From: Acidimicrobiales bacterium | Lineage (GTDB): Bacteria > Actinomycetota > Acidimicrobiia > Acidimicrobiales > VFJN01 | Assembly (NCBI GenBank): GCA_016936035.1 | Contig: JAFGPU010000246.1 | Span: 1 to 8,014 of the forward strand | Reading direction: 5' to 3' | DNA: 8,014 nucleotides | Shown: positions 1-6,212 of the stretch, one piece after another | Layout: each line of letters starts with the position of its first letter | Position numbering within the stretch: position 1 is the stretch's first letter | Program-made: the position numbers and the translations under genes | The notes under the pieces: model-generated | Told to the model about the DNA's origin: nothing | Seen by the model: the letters and a program-made list of their open reading frames with translations, nothing else | Databases searched by the model: none

Positions 1-236
1 GAGGCCGACACGTCGAGCCGGATCACGTCACCGGGGAAGATCAGGTCCGGGTTGGCGATGCCGTTGGCCTGAGCCACGGCCGCCCAGTTCGAGCCGGCGA
101 TCTTGAACAGCGTGTCACCCGGCTGGACGACGTGGGTGTCGGGGGCGTGAGCGCCGGCGGCGGTGCCGAAGCCCACCACGCCCACGGTGGCCACTGCTGC
201 GGCAGCCGCGGCCTGCTTGATCGTTCGCTTGAGCAA
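1..236 (-). CDS. Secreted LysM-domain protein, N-terminal part (cut by left edge)
   Basis: Seen: the minus strand encodes 78 residues and then runs off position 1. Residues 1-31 form a Sec-type signal peptide: basic start (MLKRTIK), a long Ala/Val/Gly core, and a likely cut after AHA at 29-31. Residues 36-75 are a LysM module: VVQPGDTLFKIA, then NWAAVAQANGI, then NPDLIFPGDVIRL. Known: LysM binds the GlcNAc sugars of peptidoglycan or chitin, and in actinobacteria such modules are often joined to a hydrolase or a resuscitation-promoting-type domain. Inference: an exported cell-wall-binding protein; any catalytic domain would lie outside the window. The start is TTG at 236, chosen because a strong AGGAGA site lies 7 nt upstream and no better in-frame start precedes it. 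It is divergent from the LAL regulator gene. Confidence 0.9.
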   Translation of the reverse strand, partial: MLKRTIKQAAAAAAVATVGVVGFGTAAGAHAPDTHVVQPGDTLFKIAGSNWAAVAQANGIANPDLIFPGDVIRLDVSA

Positions 237-240
237 ATCG

Positions 241-360
241 TCTTCTCCTGTGATCGGGGAGACCCGGCCCAGGACGCAGGAGGTGGTCGCAAACCTCTTC
301 CCAGCCCCAGCTCGGCCGCCTTGCACCCGCAGGCGCACACCAGCACACGCGGCGGTCCGG
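241..360 (-). promoter_or_regulatory. Possible structured 5' leader of the LysM gene
   Basis: Read on the minus strand, this stretch offers several nested helices. GGACCGCC (358-351) pairs with GGCGGCC (320-314) with one bulged A, and encloses a small hairpin GCGCC/GGTGC (336-332 with 327-323, TGCG loop, one G-U pair). GAGGT (297-293) pairs with ACCTC (284-280). CGGG (266-263) pairs with CCCG (258-255). CTCCTG (282-277) is perfectly complementary to CAGGAG (250-245), which contains the ribosome binding site. The last pairing excludes the GAGGT/ACCTC hairpin, so two alternative states are possible. Short GC-rich helices arise easily by chance in such DNA, and the transcription start is unknown. 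I could not match this to a known riboswitch class. Confidence 0.3.
244..249 (-). promoter_or_regulatory. Ribosome binding site fixing the TTG start of the LysM gene
   Basis: On the minus strand AGGAGA sits 7 nt before the TTG codon at 236-234. It is the best Shine-Dalgarno match near this gene and decides the unusual TTG start. The same bases can pair with an upstream CTCCTG in the leader. Confidence 0.75.
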
Positions 361-417
361 GCCTGCTTGCCCGACCACCACACCCCAGAGCCCCCGTCCC
401 CGTCAGGAGTGGTGACT

Positions 418-433
418 ACTCTGAAACGAGAGT
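418..433. repeat. Small inverted repeat in the divergent LysM/LAL spacer
   Basis: ACTCT and AGAGT form a perfect 5-bp inverted repeat around a 6-nt centre (GAAACG). It lies in the 299-bp spacer between the two divergent genes, in an AT-richer patch (about 415-480) that probably holds their promoters. A looser pair, GTGAC at 412-416 and GTCAC at 456-460, flanks it. It could be a regulator's operator. Evidence is positional only. Confidence 0.3.
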
Positions 434-470
434 TCGACACCGCAAAGCAACAACCGTCACACTCTCGCAA

Positions 471-476
471 TACACT
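471..476 (+). promoter_or_regulatory. Candidate -10 element for the LAL regulator gene
   Basis: TACACT fits the actinobacterial TANNNT -10 pattern and lies in the AT-richer patch of the spacer, about 60 bp before the chosen ATG at 536. No convincing -35 was found at the usual distance. Transcription would start near 483, which leaves the GTG at 488 only a few bases of leader. Confidence 0.25.
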
Positions 477-535
477 GTTCCCGTTCGGTGAGGCGCCGAT
501 TCGAAGAGTGCTCCACGATCGTGCTGGGACCGCCC

Positions 536-3241
536 ATGGAAGATCACAGGTCAACAACCGTCGCGCCCGCGTCAGCGCTCGACTGGCCACTGGTCGGCCG
601 GGCCGCGGAGCTGACCGCCCTGCGCGACCTGCTGACGGTGCCCCAGCCCGGCGGCATCGTCCTCGCCGGGCCCGCAGGGGTGGGCAAGACCCGCCTCGCC
701 CGGGAAGGCCTCCGCATCGCCGAGCAGCTGGGCATGGCGACGGCGTACGCGGTGGCGACCAGCTCGGCTGCCGAGATCCCGTTCGGCGCCATGGCCCCGC
801 TGCTGCACGCCGCGTCACCCGGCCCCGGGACGGTCGACGACCGCGTCGATCTCCTGCGCCGGTCCGTGGCAGCTCTGGCGGAGCAGCCGGACGGCCGCCG
901 GCTCCTCCTCTTCGTCGACGACGCCCACCTCCTCGACGACGCCTCGGCCACCCTCGTCCACCAGGTCGCCGCCACGGGCGACGTCACCGTGCTCACCACG
1001 GTGCGCACCGACGAGGTCGCTCCCGACCCCGTGGTCGCCCTGTGGAAGGACGGTCTGGCGGCACGGGTCGACGTCGACGGGCTCGGCCCGGACGCCATCG
1101 ACGAGCTGCTCGGTGCGGTCCTGGACGGTCCAGTCGACCCCGCGACCGCGATGCAGTTCACAGAGCTCTGCCAGGGCAACGCCCTGTTCCTGCGGGAGCT
1201 CGTCATGGGCGCGCTCGACGACGGCACGCTCGAGCACGACGGCGTCATGTGGCGCCTCGTCGGCCAGCTCTCGCCCTCGGCCCGCCTCGTCGAGATCGTC
1301 GACGCGCGCCTCGGGCGGCTCGACGACGACGAGCGTGCACTGATGGAGCTCGTCTCCTACGGCGAGCCACTCGGCCCCGCCGAGCTGGCGACCCTACCCG
1401 ACCCCGCGCTGCCCGAGGTGCTCGAGCGGCGCGGCCTGCTGACCAGCCACCTCAACGGCCGTCGCCTCCAGGTGCACCTCGCTCACCCGATCTACGGCGA
1501 CGTCGTGCGCGCCCGCACGCCGGCGCTGCGCACGCGGGCGATCGCCGAGTCGCTCGCCACCGCGGTCGAGCGGGCGGGGCCCAAGCGCCACGAGGACGTG
1601 CTGCGCGTCGCTGCCTGGCGGCTGCTCGCCGGCGGCGGCGACCCCGACGTGCTGCTCGAGGGCGCCGCGATCGCCCGCTGGCGCTACGACTTCCCGCTCG
1701 CCGAGAGCCTGGCCCGAACGGCCGCCGACGCGGGCGCCGGGTTCGAGGCGCGGCTGCTCGCCGCCCACCTCGCCAGCCTGCAGGGTCGACGAGACGAGGC
1801 CGACGACGAGCTGGCGTCGCTCGCCGAGCAGGCCCACGACGACCGGCAGCGAACCCAGCTCGCTCTCGCCCGGTTCGACACCAGCGCGGTCTGGGTCGAC
1901 GGCCACGTGCAGGCGCTGGACGACGCCGAAGCCACCGTCACCGACCCCGACTGCCGCGACCGGCTGGAGGCACGACGGCTGAGCGCGCTCTACGACGCCC
2001 ACGGACCCCGAGCGGCGGCGGACGCCGCCGGGTCGCTCGCCGCCCGCGCCCGCGGCGAGGCGCTGGCGTTCGCCTGCATGGTCGGGGCCCACAGCCTGGC
2101 CCGGCTCGGCCGCATCGACGCTGCGCTCGAGATGTCCGCCCGCGGTGACGCCGCCCGCGCGTCCGTCGACAGCCCGCTGGCGTGGTACCCGTGGTGGCAC
2201 ACGGTGACCGCGTGCCTCGCGCTCCAGCACGCAGGACGCTTCGCCGAGGCCGACGATCTCGTCGCGGCCCACCACAGCCAGGCGCTCGCCGAGGGGTCCG
2301 CCGAGGCCCAGGCCGCGTTCGCTGTGCTCGACGCCGCCGCCGTGAGCGATCGGGGCCGCGTGCGCACCGCCGCCCGCCGGGCCCGCGAGGCGCTCGCAGT
2401 CGACGAGCGGCTCGGCCGCCACGCGCTCGCCCGCCACGACCACATCGTCGGGGCGCTCGCGCTCGCCCTCGGGGGCCAGGCCGCCCAGGCCGACGACCAG
2501 CTGCGCGCGGTCGACGACCTCGGCCTCCCCACCTCGTTCCGCGACGAGGTCGATCTCCTCCAGGCCCGGGCGTGGACGGCGGCGGCCGCCGGCGACCTGC
2601 CCCAGGCCCGCCACCACCTGCAGCACGCGGCCGACCTCGGCGACCGCATCGGTGACATGGTGGGCGCGGTCTCGGCGCTGCACGGACTCGCCCGGCTGGG
2701 CCGGGCCGGCGAGGTGCACGAGCGCCTCGCGTCCCTCGCCGCGACCGTCGACGGCGACCTGGCACCGGCCCGAGCTGTCCACGCCGCGGCCCTCGCACGC
2801 GGCGACGCTGCGGCGCTGGGACAGGTGTCGCGCGACTTCGAGGCCATGGGCGCCGACCTGCTCGCCGCCGAGGCCGCAGCCGATGCCGCCGTGGTCCTGC
2901 GGCGCGCCGGCGACCAGCGAGAAGCCACGGCGACGGAAGCCAGGGCCGGTGCCCTGGCGGCGCGCGGCGAAGACGCCGTCACCCCCGCCCTGCAGGCGGT
3001 CGAGCCTCGGGCGCGACTATCGCCCGCCGAGCGCGAGACGGCCGTCCTCGCCGCCGCCGGCCGGTCGAACAAGGAGATCGCCGCCCACCTCGTCCTGTCC
3101 ACCCGCACGGTCGAGAACCGGCTCCAGCGCGTCTACGAGAAGCTCGGGGTCGCCGGGCGGACCGAGCTGGCCGACCGGCTCGGGCCCGACGTCGACCGGC
3201 CGCGCGCCGACGCCGCCCTGGCGGGCGCCGGCCGCAGCTGA
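536..3241 (+). CDS. LAL-family (large ATP-binding) LuxR-type transcription regulator
   Basis: The gene encodes 901 residues. Seen: the N-terminal P-loop ATPase begins with PLVGRAAELTALRDLL. Its Walker A is GPAGVGKTR (45-53) and its Walker B is LLLFVDDAH (123-131). The middle, roughly 350-800, is Ala/Leu/Arg-rich helical sequence resembling degenerate TPR-like repeats. A LuxR/GerE helix-turn-helix occupies about 826-883 (LSPAERETAVL, NKEIAAHLVLSTRTVENRL). Known: LAL/MalT-type proteins are ATP-dependent activators that bind a ligand through the helical region and DNA through the C-terminal HTH. The ligand and targets cannot be read here; the divergent LysM gene is an obvious candidate target, by inference. 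The ATG at 536 is preferred because GGGA lies 6 nt upstream. An in-frame GTG at 488 would add 16 residues unlike the family and has no ribosome binding site. Cytoplasmic. Confidence 0.92.
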   Translation: MEDHRSTTVAPASALDWPLVGRAAELTALRDLLTVPQPGGIVLAGPAGVGKTRLAREGLRIAEQLGMATAYAVATSSAAEIPFGAMAPLLHAASPGPGTVDDRVDLLRRSVAALAEQPDGRRLLLFVDDAHLLDDASATLVHQVAATGDVTVLTTVRTDEVAPDPVVALWKDGLAARVDVDGLGPDAIDELLGAVLDGPVDPATAMQFTELCQGNALFLRELVMGALDDGTLEHDGVMWRLVGQLSPSARLVEIVDARLGRLDDDERALMELVSYGEPLGPAELATLPDPALPEVLERRGLLTSHLNGRRLQVHLAHPIYGDVVRARTPALRTRAIAESLATAVERAGPKRHEDVLRVAAWRLLAGGGDPDVLLEGAAIARWRYDFPLAESLARTAADAGAGFEARLLAAHLASLQGRRDEADDELASLAEQAHDDRQRTQLALARFDTSAVWVDGHVQALDDAEATVTDPDCRDRLEARRLSALYDAHGPRAAADAAGSLAARARGEALAFACMVGAHSLARLGRIDAALEMSARGDAARASVDSPLAWYPWWHTVTACLALQHAGRFAEADDLVAAHHSQALAEGSAEAQAAFAVLDAAAVSDRGRVRTAARRAREALAVDERLGRHALARHDHIVGALALALGGQAAQADDQLRAVDDLGLPTSFRDEVDLLQARAWTAAAAGDLPQARHHLQHAADLGDRIGDMVGAVSALHGLARLGRAGEVHERLASLAATVDGDLAPARAVHAAALARGDAAALGQVSRDFEAMGADLLAAEAAADAAVVLRRAGDQREATATEARAGALAARGEDAVTPALQAVEPRARLSPAERETAVLAAAGRSNKEIAAHLVLSTRTVENRLQRVYEKLGVAGRTELADRLGPDVDRPRADAALAGAGRS

Positions 3242-3248
3242 CCGCCGG

Positions 3249-3263
3249 TGCGCCCCGGGCGCA
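3249..3263. terminator. Hairpin between convergent genes, possible bidirectional terminator
   Basis: TGCGCC and GGCGCA form a perfect 6-bp stem around CCG, within the 41-bp gap between the stop of the LAL gene and the stop of the convergent lipoprotein gene. It is flanked by two direct copies of CCGGTGCG (3245-3252 and 3265-3272). No T-run follows on either strand, so this is not a classical intrinsic terminator, though U-less hairpins have been proposed in actinobacteria. The call rests on position and symmetry. Confidence 0.35.
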
Positions 3264-3282
3264 ACCGGTGCGGCCTGCCTCT

Positions 3283-5100
3283 CTACTGGTAGGACACGAA
3301 CCAGGGTGTCGGCTCGACCGCCACGGTCTGTTCGGGGCTGAACGTCGGCTCGTCCTCGTCGATGAAGTTCTTCCACCCCCACCAGACGTCGGCCACCGGC
3401 TCGCTGCGCAGGGCCCGCCACGTCTCGAGCTTCTGGCCCGGGGTGCCGAACCCGTCCGCGTGGACCAGGACCGCGAGCTCGTCGTGGCCGGTGTCGAGCC
3501 GGCCGCGCTCCGCGATCATCCGCAGCTGGAACTGGTGGAGCAGCAGCAGCTTCTGCGGCAGGTCCCGCTCTCGGGTCAGCTCGGCCAGCCAGGCGGCGAC
3601 GGCGTTCACCTCGTCCACCCCCACCGAGCCGATCTGCGCCATGTGGCGCTGGCCGGGGGCGAGCCGCCACTCCGGGTCGAGCGCCAGTCCGACGTGGGGC
3701 TGGGCGAGCAGCTCCTCGTAGCGCTGGGCCTGGGTGAGGAAGTCGGTGGTGCCCGGCTGCAGGTCGAGCACGACGTACACGCCGGCCGCGCCCGCCGCCT
3801 CGACCCAGGGCCGCAGGTCGTCGACCGCCGACTCGGACGAGTAGTCGCCGTCCGGTCCCGCCGAGGCGGACGCGACGGTGGTGATGATCTCGAACGCCGG
3901 CACGACCGGTTCACCGACCAGACCCTCGTAGCCGGCGGCCATCTGCTGCGCCCGCGCCACCGCGGCCTCGACCGGCTGCTCGCCGAGGACGCCCAGCACC
4001 GGCGCCCCGGGATGGCCGTAGAGGGCGACGAGGCGCCGGTGAGGGAAGAGCACCTGCCCGCCTCCCGGGAGCTCCACCCCGGTCGCGGCCGCCTCCAGGC
4101 GCTGGCGCAGGCGGTCGGCCGGGCCGAACCCACTGCCGAGCGCCACCACGTGCTCCGGCAGCGGTGCGTCCGCGAGTGCCGCGATGGCAGCGCGATCGGC
4201 TCGGGGGTCGCCGCCGGCGACGGTCACGACCTGCGCCCCGCTCGCCCGCGCCGTGGCCACCGCGGCGATGCCGGCGTCGTCGTGCTCGACGAGCACCAGC
4301 AGGTCGTCGAGCGGCTCGGCCAACGCGAGGGTGGGAAGTTCGCCGACGTCCGACGCGGCGGACCCGGGCGCGTCCGCCGCCGCACCGGTGTCGGCCGGCT
4401 CGGGCGCCGAACCCGCCTCGGGCGCCGAGCTCGCCTCGACGGTCAGCAGCGGCGGCCGCTCCCGCTCCAGCGCGGCGGCCGACGCCGCCAGGCGTCCGGC
4501 AGGCACCGCCTGGGCCTCGCCGAGCTCGAGCTGGCCGAACGAGCGCAGGGCGTCGGGATCGCCAGGGGCGGTGACGACGGCGGCGTCGCCACCCTGGCGC
4601 TGCGCCCAGCGCGCCGCGGGTGACCCGAAGGCGAGCACCCCCTGGGGGGTCAGACGGGCGAGCTCGTCGGCCGAGGTCGTGCCCAGCGGGGCGGTCGGCG
4701 CCGCGGCCGCGTCGTCGGCCGCCCCGCCTGCCTCGGTCGACGACGGGGTCAGCAGCAGCGGCACACCCAACCCGACGGCGGCCGACGCGGCCTGGGCCTG
4801 CGCGCCCAGGTCGTCTTCCGGCGCGACCACGACGACGGGAGCGTGCTCGAACAGGGTGGCGCTGGTGGCCGCAGCCAGGGCGGCCGCTCCGTCGCCCGTC
4901 ACGACGGTGGTGGGCTCCTCCGGGACGACGAGGCCGGGCGGCACCGGCTCGGGCTCGGCGGCATCCTCGGCACTGTCATCGTCGGCGGGCTCGTCGTCGC
5001 CGGTGCACCCCCCGAGCGCCAGGGGGACGACCAGCAGGCCGGCGGCGCAGCGCGCCGCCGTCGCTCGACACCCCTGGCGGGCCGGCCCCAGCACGCGCAC
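3283..5100 (-). CDS. Lipoprotein with derived cell-wall-binding repeat and TIM-barrel-like C-terminal domain
   Basis: The gene encodes 605 residues. Seen: an N-terminal lipoprotein signal ends in LGGC with the acylated Cys at 32, followed by an acidic linker (34-62). Residues 64-160 (APVVVVAPEDD, LGVPLLLTP, DELARL, GVLAFG) resemble a diverged cell-wall-binding repeat 2 (PF04122) unit. A second weaker copy may span 266-335 (VVTVAGGD, VVALGSGFG). Ala/Pro/Glu-rich linkers lie near 122-140 and 222-252. The C-terminal half (about 355-605) alternates hydrophobic strands and helices like a TIM barrel: LVALYGHPG, FEIITTVAS, VYVVLDLQPG, GLALDPEW, LLLLHQF, LAVLVHADG, VWWGWKNF. Conserved-looking acids are D446, D475, E477 and D549. 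Inference: a surface-anchored, wall-associated protein, possibly a glycan-active enzyme; no reaction can be named. The GTG at 5100 gives a full signal peptide, but a GTG at 5094 is also possible. Confidence 0.85.
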   Translation of the reverse strand: MRVLGPARQGCRATAARCAAGLLVVPLALGGCTGDDEPADDDSAEDAAEPEPVPPGLVVPEEPTTVVTGDGAAALAAATSATLFEHAPVVVVAPEDDLGAQAQAASAAVGLGVPLLLTPSSTEAGGAADDAAAAPTAPLGTTSADELARLTPQGVLAFGSPAARWAQRQGGDAAVVTAPGDPDALRSFGQLELGEAQAVPAGRLAASAAALERERPPLLTVEASSAPEAGSAPEPADTGAAADAPGSAASDVGELPTLALAEPLDDLLVLVEHDDAGIAAVATARASGAQVVTVAGGDPRADRAAIAALADAPLPEHVVALGSGFGPADRLRQRLEAAATGVELPGGGQVLFPHRRLVALYGHPGAPVLGVLGEQPVEAAVARAQQMAAGYEGLVGEPVVPAFEIITTVASASAGPDGDYSSESAVDDLRPWVEAAGAAGVYVVLDLQPGTTDFLTQAQRYEELLAQPHVGLALDPEWRLAPGQRHMAQIGSVGVDEVNAVAAWLAELTRERDLPQKLLLLHQFQLRMIAERGRLDTGHDELAVLVHADGFGTPGQKLETWRALRSEPVADVWWGWKNFIDEDEPTFSPEQTVAVEPTPWFVSYQ

Positions 5101-5101
5101 C

Positions 5102-5107
5102 AGTATG
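5102..5107 (-). promoter_or_regulatory. Candidate -10 element just upstream of the lipoprotein gene
   Basis: On the minus strand CATACT ends 2 nt before the GTG at 5100 and 8 nt before the GTG at 5094. No Shine-Dalgarno sequence is visible before either codon. If this is a -10 box, transcription would start at about 5095 and the message would be leaderless, or nearly so, from the GTG at 5094. No good -35 was seen. Confidence 0.25.
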
Positions 5108-5130
5108 ACGCGCGCCGAGCGCGCGATGGT

Positions 5131-5140
5131 CGATGCATCG
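5131..5140. repeat. Perfect 10-bp palindrome in the divergent lipoprotein/DUF421 spacer
   Basis: CGATGCATCG reads identically on both strands. It lies 31 bp before the lipoprotein start and 71 bp before the DUF421 start. Its symmetry and location would suit a dimeric regulator's operator, but a 10-bp palindrome could be chance and the flanks do not extend it. Confidence 0.25.
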
Positions 5141-5210
5141 GTCGAACCGGCTGGTGCGTCACGGCACCGGGTAGGCGTCCCGGAGGCGGCCGAGTCGGAG
5201 GATCGAGCGC

Positions 5211-5738
5211 ATGGCCGAGTGGTTCGGAGCGAGCTGGAGCACGATCGGGTTCGTCATCGCGAGCACCGTGGCGATGTACGCCACCCTGCTCGTGGCCGTA
5301 CGGGTGGCGGGGCGGCGTACGGTGGCGCAGCTCTCGGCGTTCGACGTCATCGTCACCGTGGCGCTCGGGACGTTGCTGTCGTCCACGATCCTGGCGCCCG
5401 ACCCGGGCTACGCGCAGGCGACGGCGGCCGTCGTCACGCTGCTCGCCCTCCAGGTCGTGGTAGCTGCGCTGCGCACGCGGGTCACCGCCCTGCAGCGCCT
5501 CCTCGAGTTCGAGCCCGAGGTCGTGGTGCGCCGGGGCCGCGTGACCCTGCCGACGAAGCTGACGTCGTCGCAGCTCAGCGCGGGCGAGCTGCACAGCCGC
5601 CTGCGCGAGCACGGCGTGTTCGAGGACGAGCAGCTGGCGGTCGTGGTGCTCGAACCCACCGGCGGGCTGTCGGTGGCCCGGCACGAGCCCGAGGGGCCCT
5701 CCCTCGTCCCCGGGGACCACGACGCCGGCAGCGAGTGA
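5211..5738 (+). CDS. DUF421 / YetF-type membrane protein
   Basis: The gene encodes 175 residues. Seen: three hydrophobic segments (about 11-33, 43-62 and 70-87). The hallmark patch GRRTVAQLSAFDVIVTVALG lies between and in the first two. A cytoplasmic alpha/beta domain follows (EPEVVVRRGRV, then LHSRLREHGV, then LAVVVLEPTGGLSV). This layout is typical of DUF421 (PF04239) proteins such as Bacillus YetF and the spore proteins YrbG and YcaP. Known: the family sits in the cytoplasmic membrane and its biochemical role is not settled. At 175 residues it is shorter than YetF-type proteins, mainly at the C-terminal end, which finishes in a short acidic Gly/Pro tail. The ATG at 5211 is supported by GGAGGA 8 nt upstream. 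It is divergent from the lipoprotein gene and 129 bp ahead of the GlsB-type gene. Confidence 0.9.
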   Translation: MAEWFGASWSTIGFVIASTVAMYATLLVAVRVAGRRTVAQLSAFDVIVTVALGTLLSSTILAPDPGYAQATAAVVTLLALQVVVAALRTRVTALQRLLEFEPEVVVRRGRVTLPTKLTSSQLSAGELHSRLREHGVFEDEQLAVVVLEPTGGLSVARHEPEGPSLVPGDHDAGSE

Positions 5739-5793
5739 CGCCGACGCGGAGTCGTGCGCGTCCGGTCGCGCGCGCCCGTGCGCAAGCGACCCG

Positions 5794-5822
5794 TTGTCCC
5801 CTGGTCGGCGGCGCAGTACCGT
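5794..5822 (+). promoter_or_regulatory. Candidate promoter of the GlsB-type gene
   Basis: TTGTCC (5794-5799) and TACCGT (5817-5822) are separated by exactly 17 nt, a fair match to a housekeeping-type -35/-10 pair in high-GC actinobacteria. They lie in the 129-bp gap after the DUF421 stop, about 45 bp before the ATG at 5868. A direct repeat of CCTGGA (5827-5832 and 5835-5840) follows in the presumed leader. It implies separate transcription of this gene. Confidence 0.4.
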
Positions 5823-5867
5823 CCTGCCTGGATTCCTGGACAGTTCCCTCACTCCCCCGGAGGAGCC

Positions 5868-6170
5868 ATGGACGTCGGATCCCTTCTCGCAGCCCTCGCC
5901 CTCGGGCTCGTGGCCGGCGCGATCGCGCGCGCCCTCGTGCCGAACGACGCCTTCCAGAACATGGCCGGCTGGCAGTCGTGGGTGGCATCGACGCTGCTCG
6001 GCCTCGCCGGTGCGCTCGTCGGCTACTGGATCTTCACCGGACTGCTCGGCATCGGTGACGACGACAAGTTCGACTGGGGCGGCATCATCGGTGCCGTCAT
6101 CGGTGCGATCATCGTCGTGGCCGTGGCGTCGTGGCTGTTCCGGCGCATGGCACGCCGATCACACGTCTGA
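5868..6170 (+). CDS. GlsB/YeaQ/YmgE-family stress-response membrane protein
   Basis: The gene encodes 100 residues. Seen: three hydrophobic, Gly/Ala-rich segments (about 4-22, 38-60 and 70-92). Family signatures are GLVAGAIARALVP near the start, STLLGLAGALVGYWI in the middle and GGIIGAVIGAIIVV near the end, closed by a basic tail (FRRMARRSH). Known: this family, once called transglycosylase-associated protein, consists of small inner-membrane proteins linked to general stress; no enzymatic activity is established. A short acidic insert (GDDDKFDW, about 63-70) makes it slightly longer than the usual 80-90 residues. The ATG at 5868 is chosen because a strong GGAGGAG precedes it. A longer in-frame reading from 5754 would add an Arg/Pro-rich stretch with no family resemblance. 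It lies 42 bp before the LLM gene, possibly in one transcript. Confidence 0.92.
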   Translation: MDVGSLLAALALGLVAGAIARALVPNDAFQNMAGWQSWVASTLLGLAGALVGYWIFTGLLGIGDDDKFDWGGIIGAVIGAIIVVAVASWLFRRMARRSHV

Positions 6171-6212
6171 CGCGCGCGTGTAGGCCCCAGCCCCGGCGGG
6201 CACACCTGGTGG

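Noticed and set aside
241..480. Cyclic di-AMP (ydaO-type) riboswitch upstream of the LysM gene
   Set aside because: This class is expected before actinobacterial wall-hydrolase genes, so I looked for its conserved core segments (such as the GACAGCUAACC-like stretch). Only weak, partial resemblance was found, so it is not called; a covariance-model search would settle it.
488..535. Upstream GTG start for the LAL regulator
   Set aside because: It adds 16 residues unlike the family and lacks a ribosome binding site, while the ATG at 536 has GGGA at a good distance. It remains possible if transcription starts near 483.
163..2148. Long plus-strand open frame (661 codons) overlapping the LAL gene
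   Set aside because: Arg/Pro/Ala-rich low-complexity translation, out of frame with the clear LAL domains; a typical GC-rich shadow frame.
1394..2782. Minus-strand open frame (462 codons) inside the LAL gene
   Set aside because: Gly/Val/Arg-rich antisense shadow without recognisable motifs, fully inside a well-supported gene.
5754..5867. N-terminal extension of the GlsB-type protein
   Set aside because: Arg/Pro-rich residues with no family match, overlapping a likely promoter; the strong GGAGGAG fixes the start at 5868.
4184..6058. Long plus-strand open frame (624 codons) across the lipoprotein and DUF421 genes
   Set aside because: It is antisense to the lipoprotein and out of frame with DUF421. 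Its product is Ser/Ala then Arg/Pro-rich without any domain, and it crosses two real genes and a promoter spacer.
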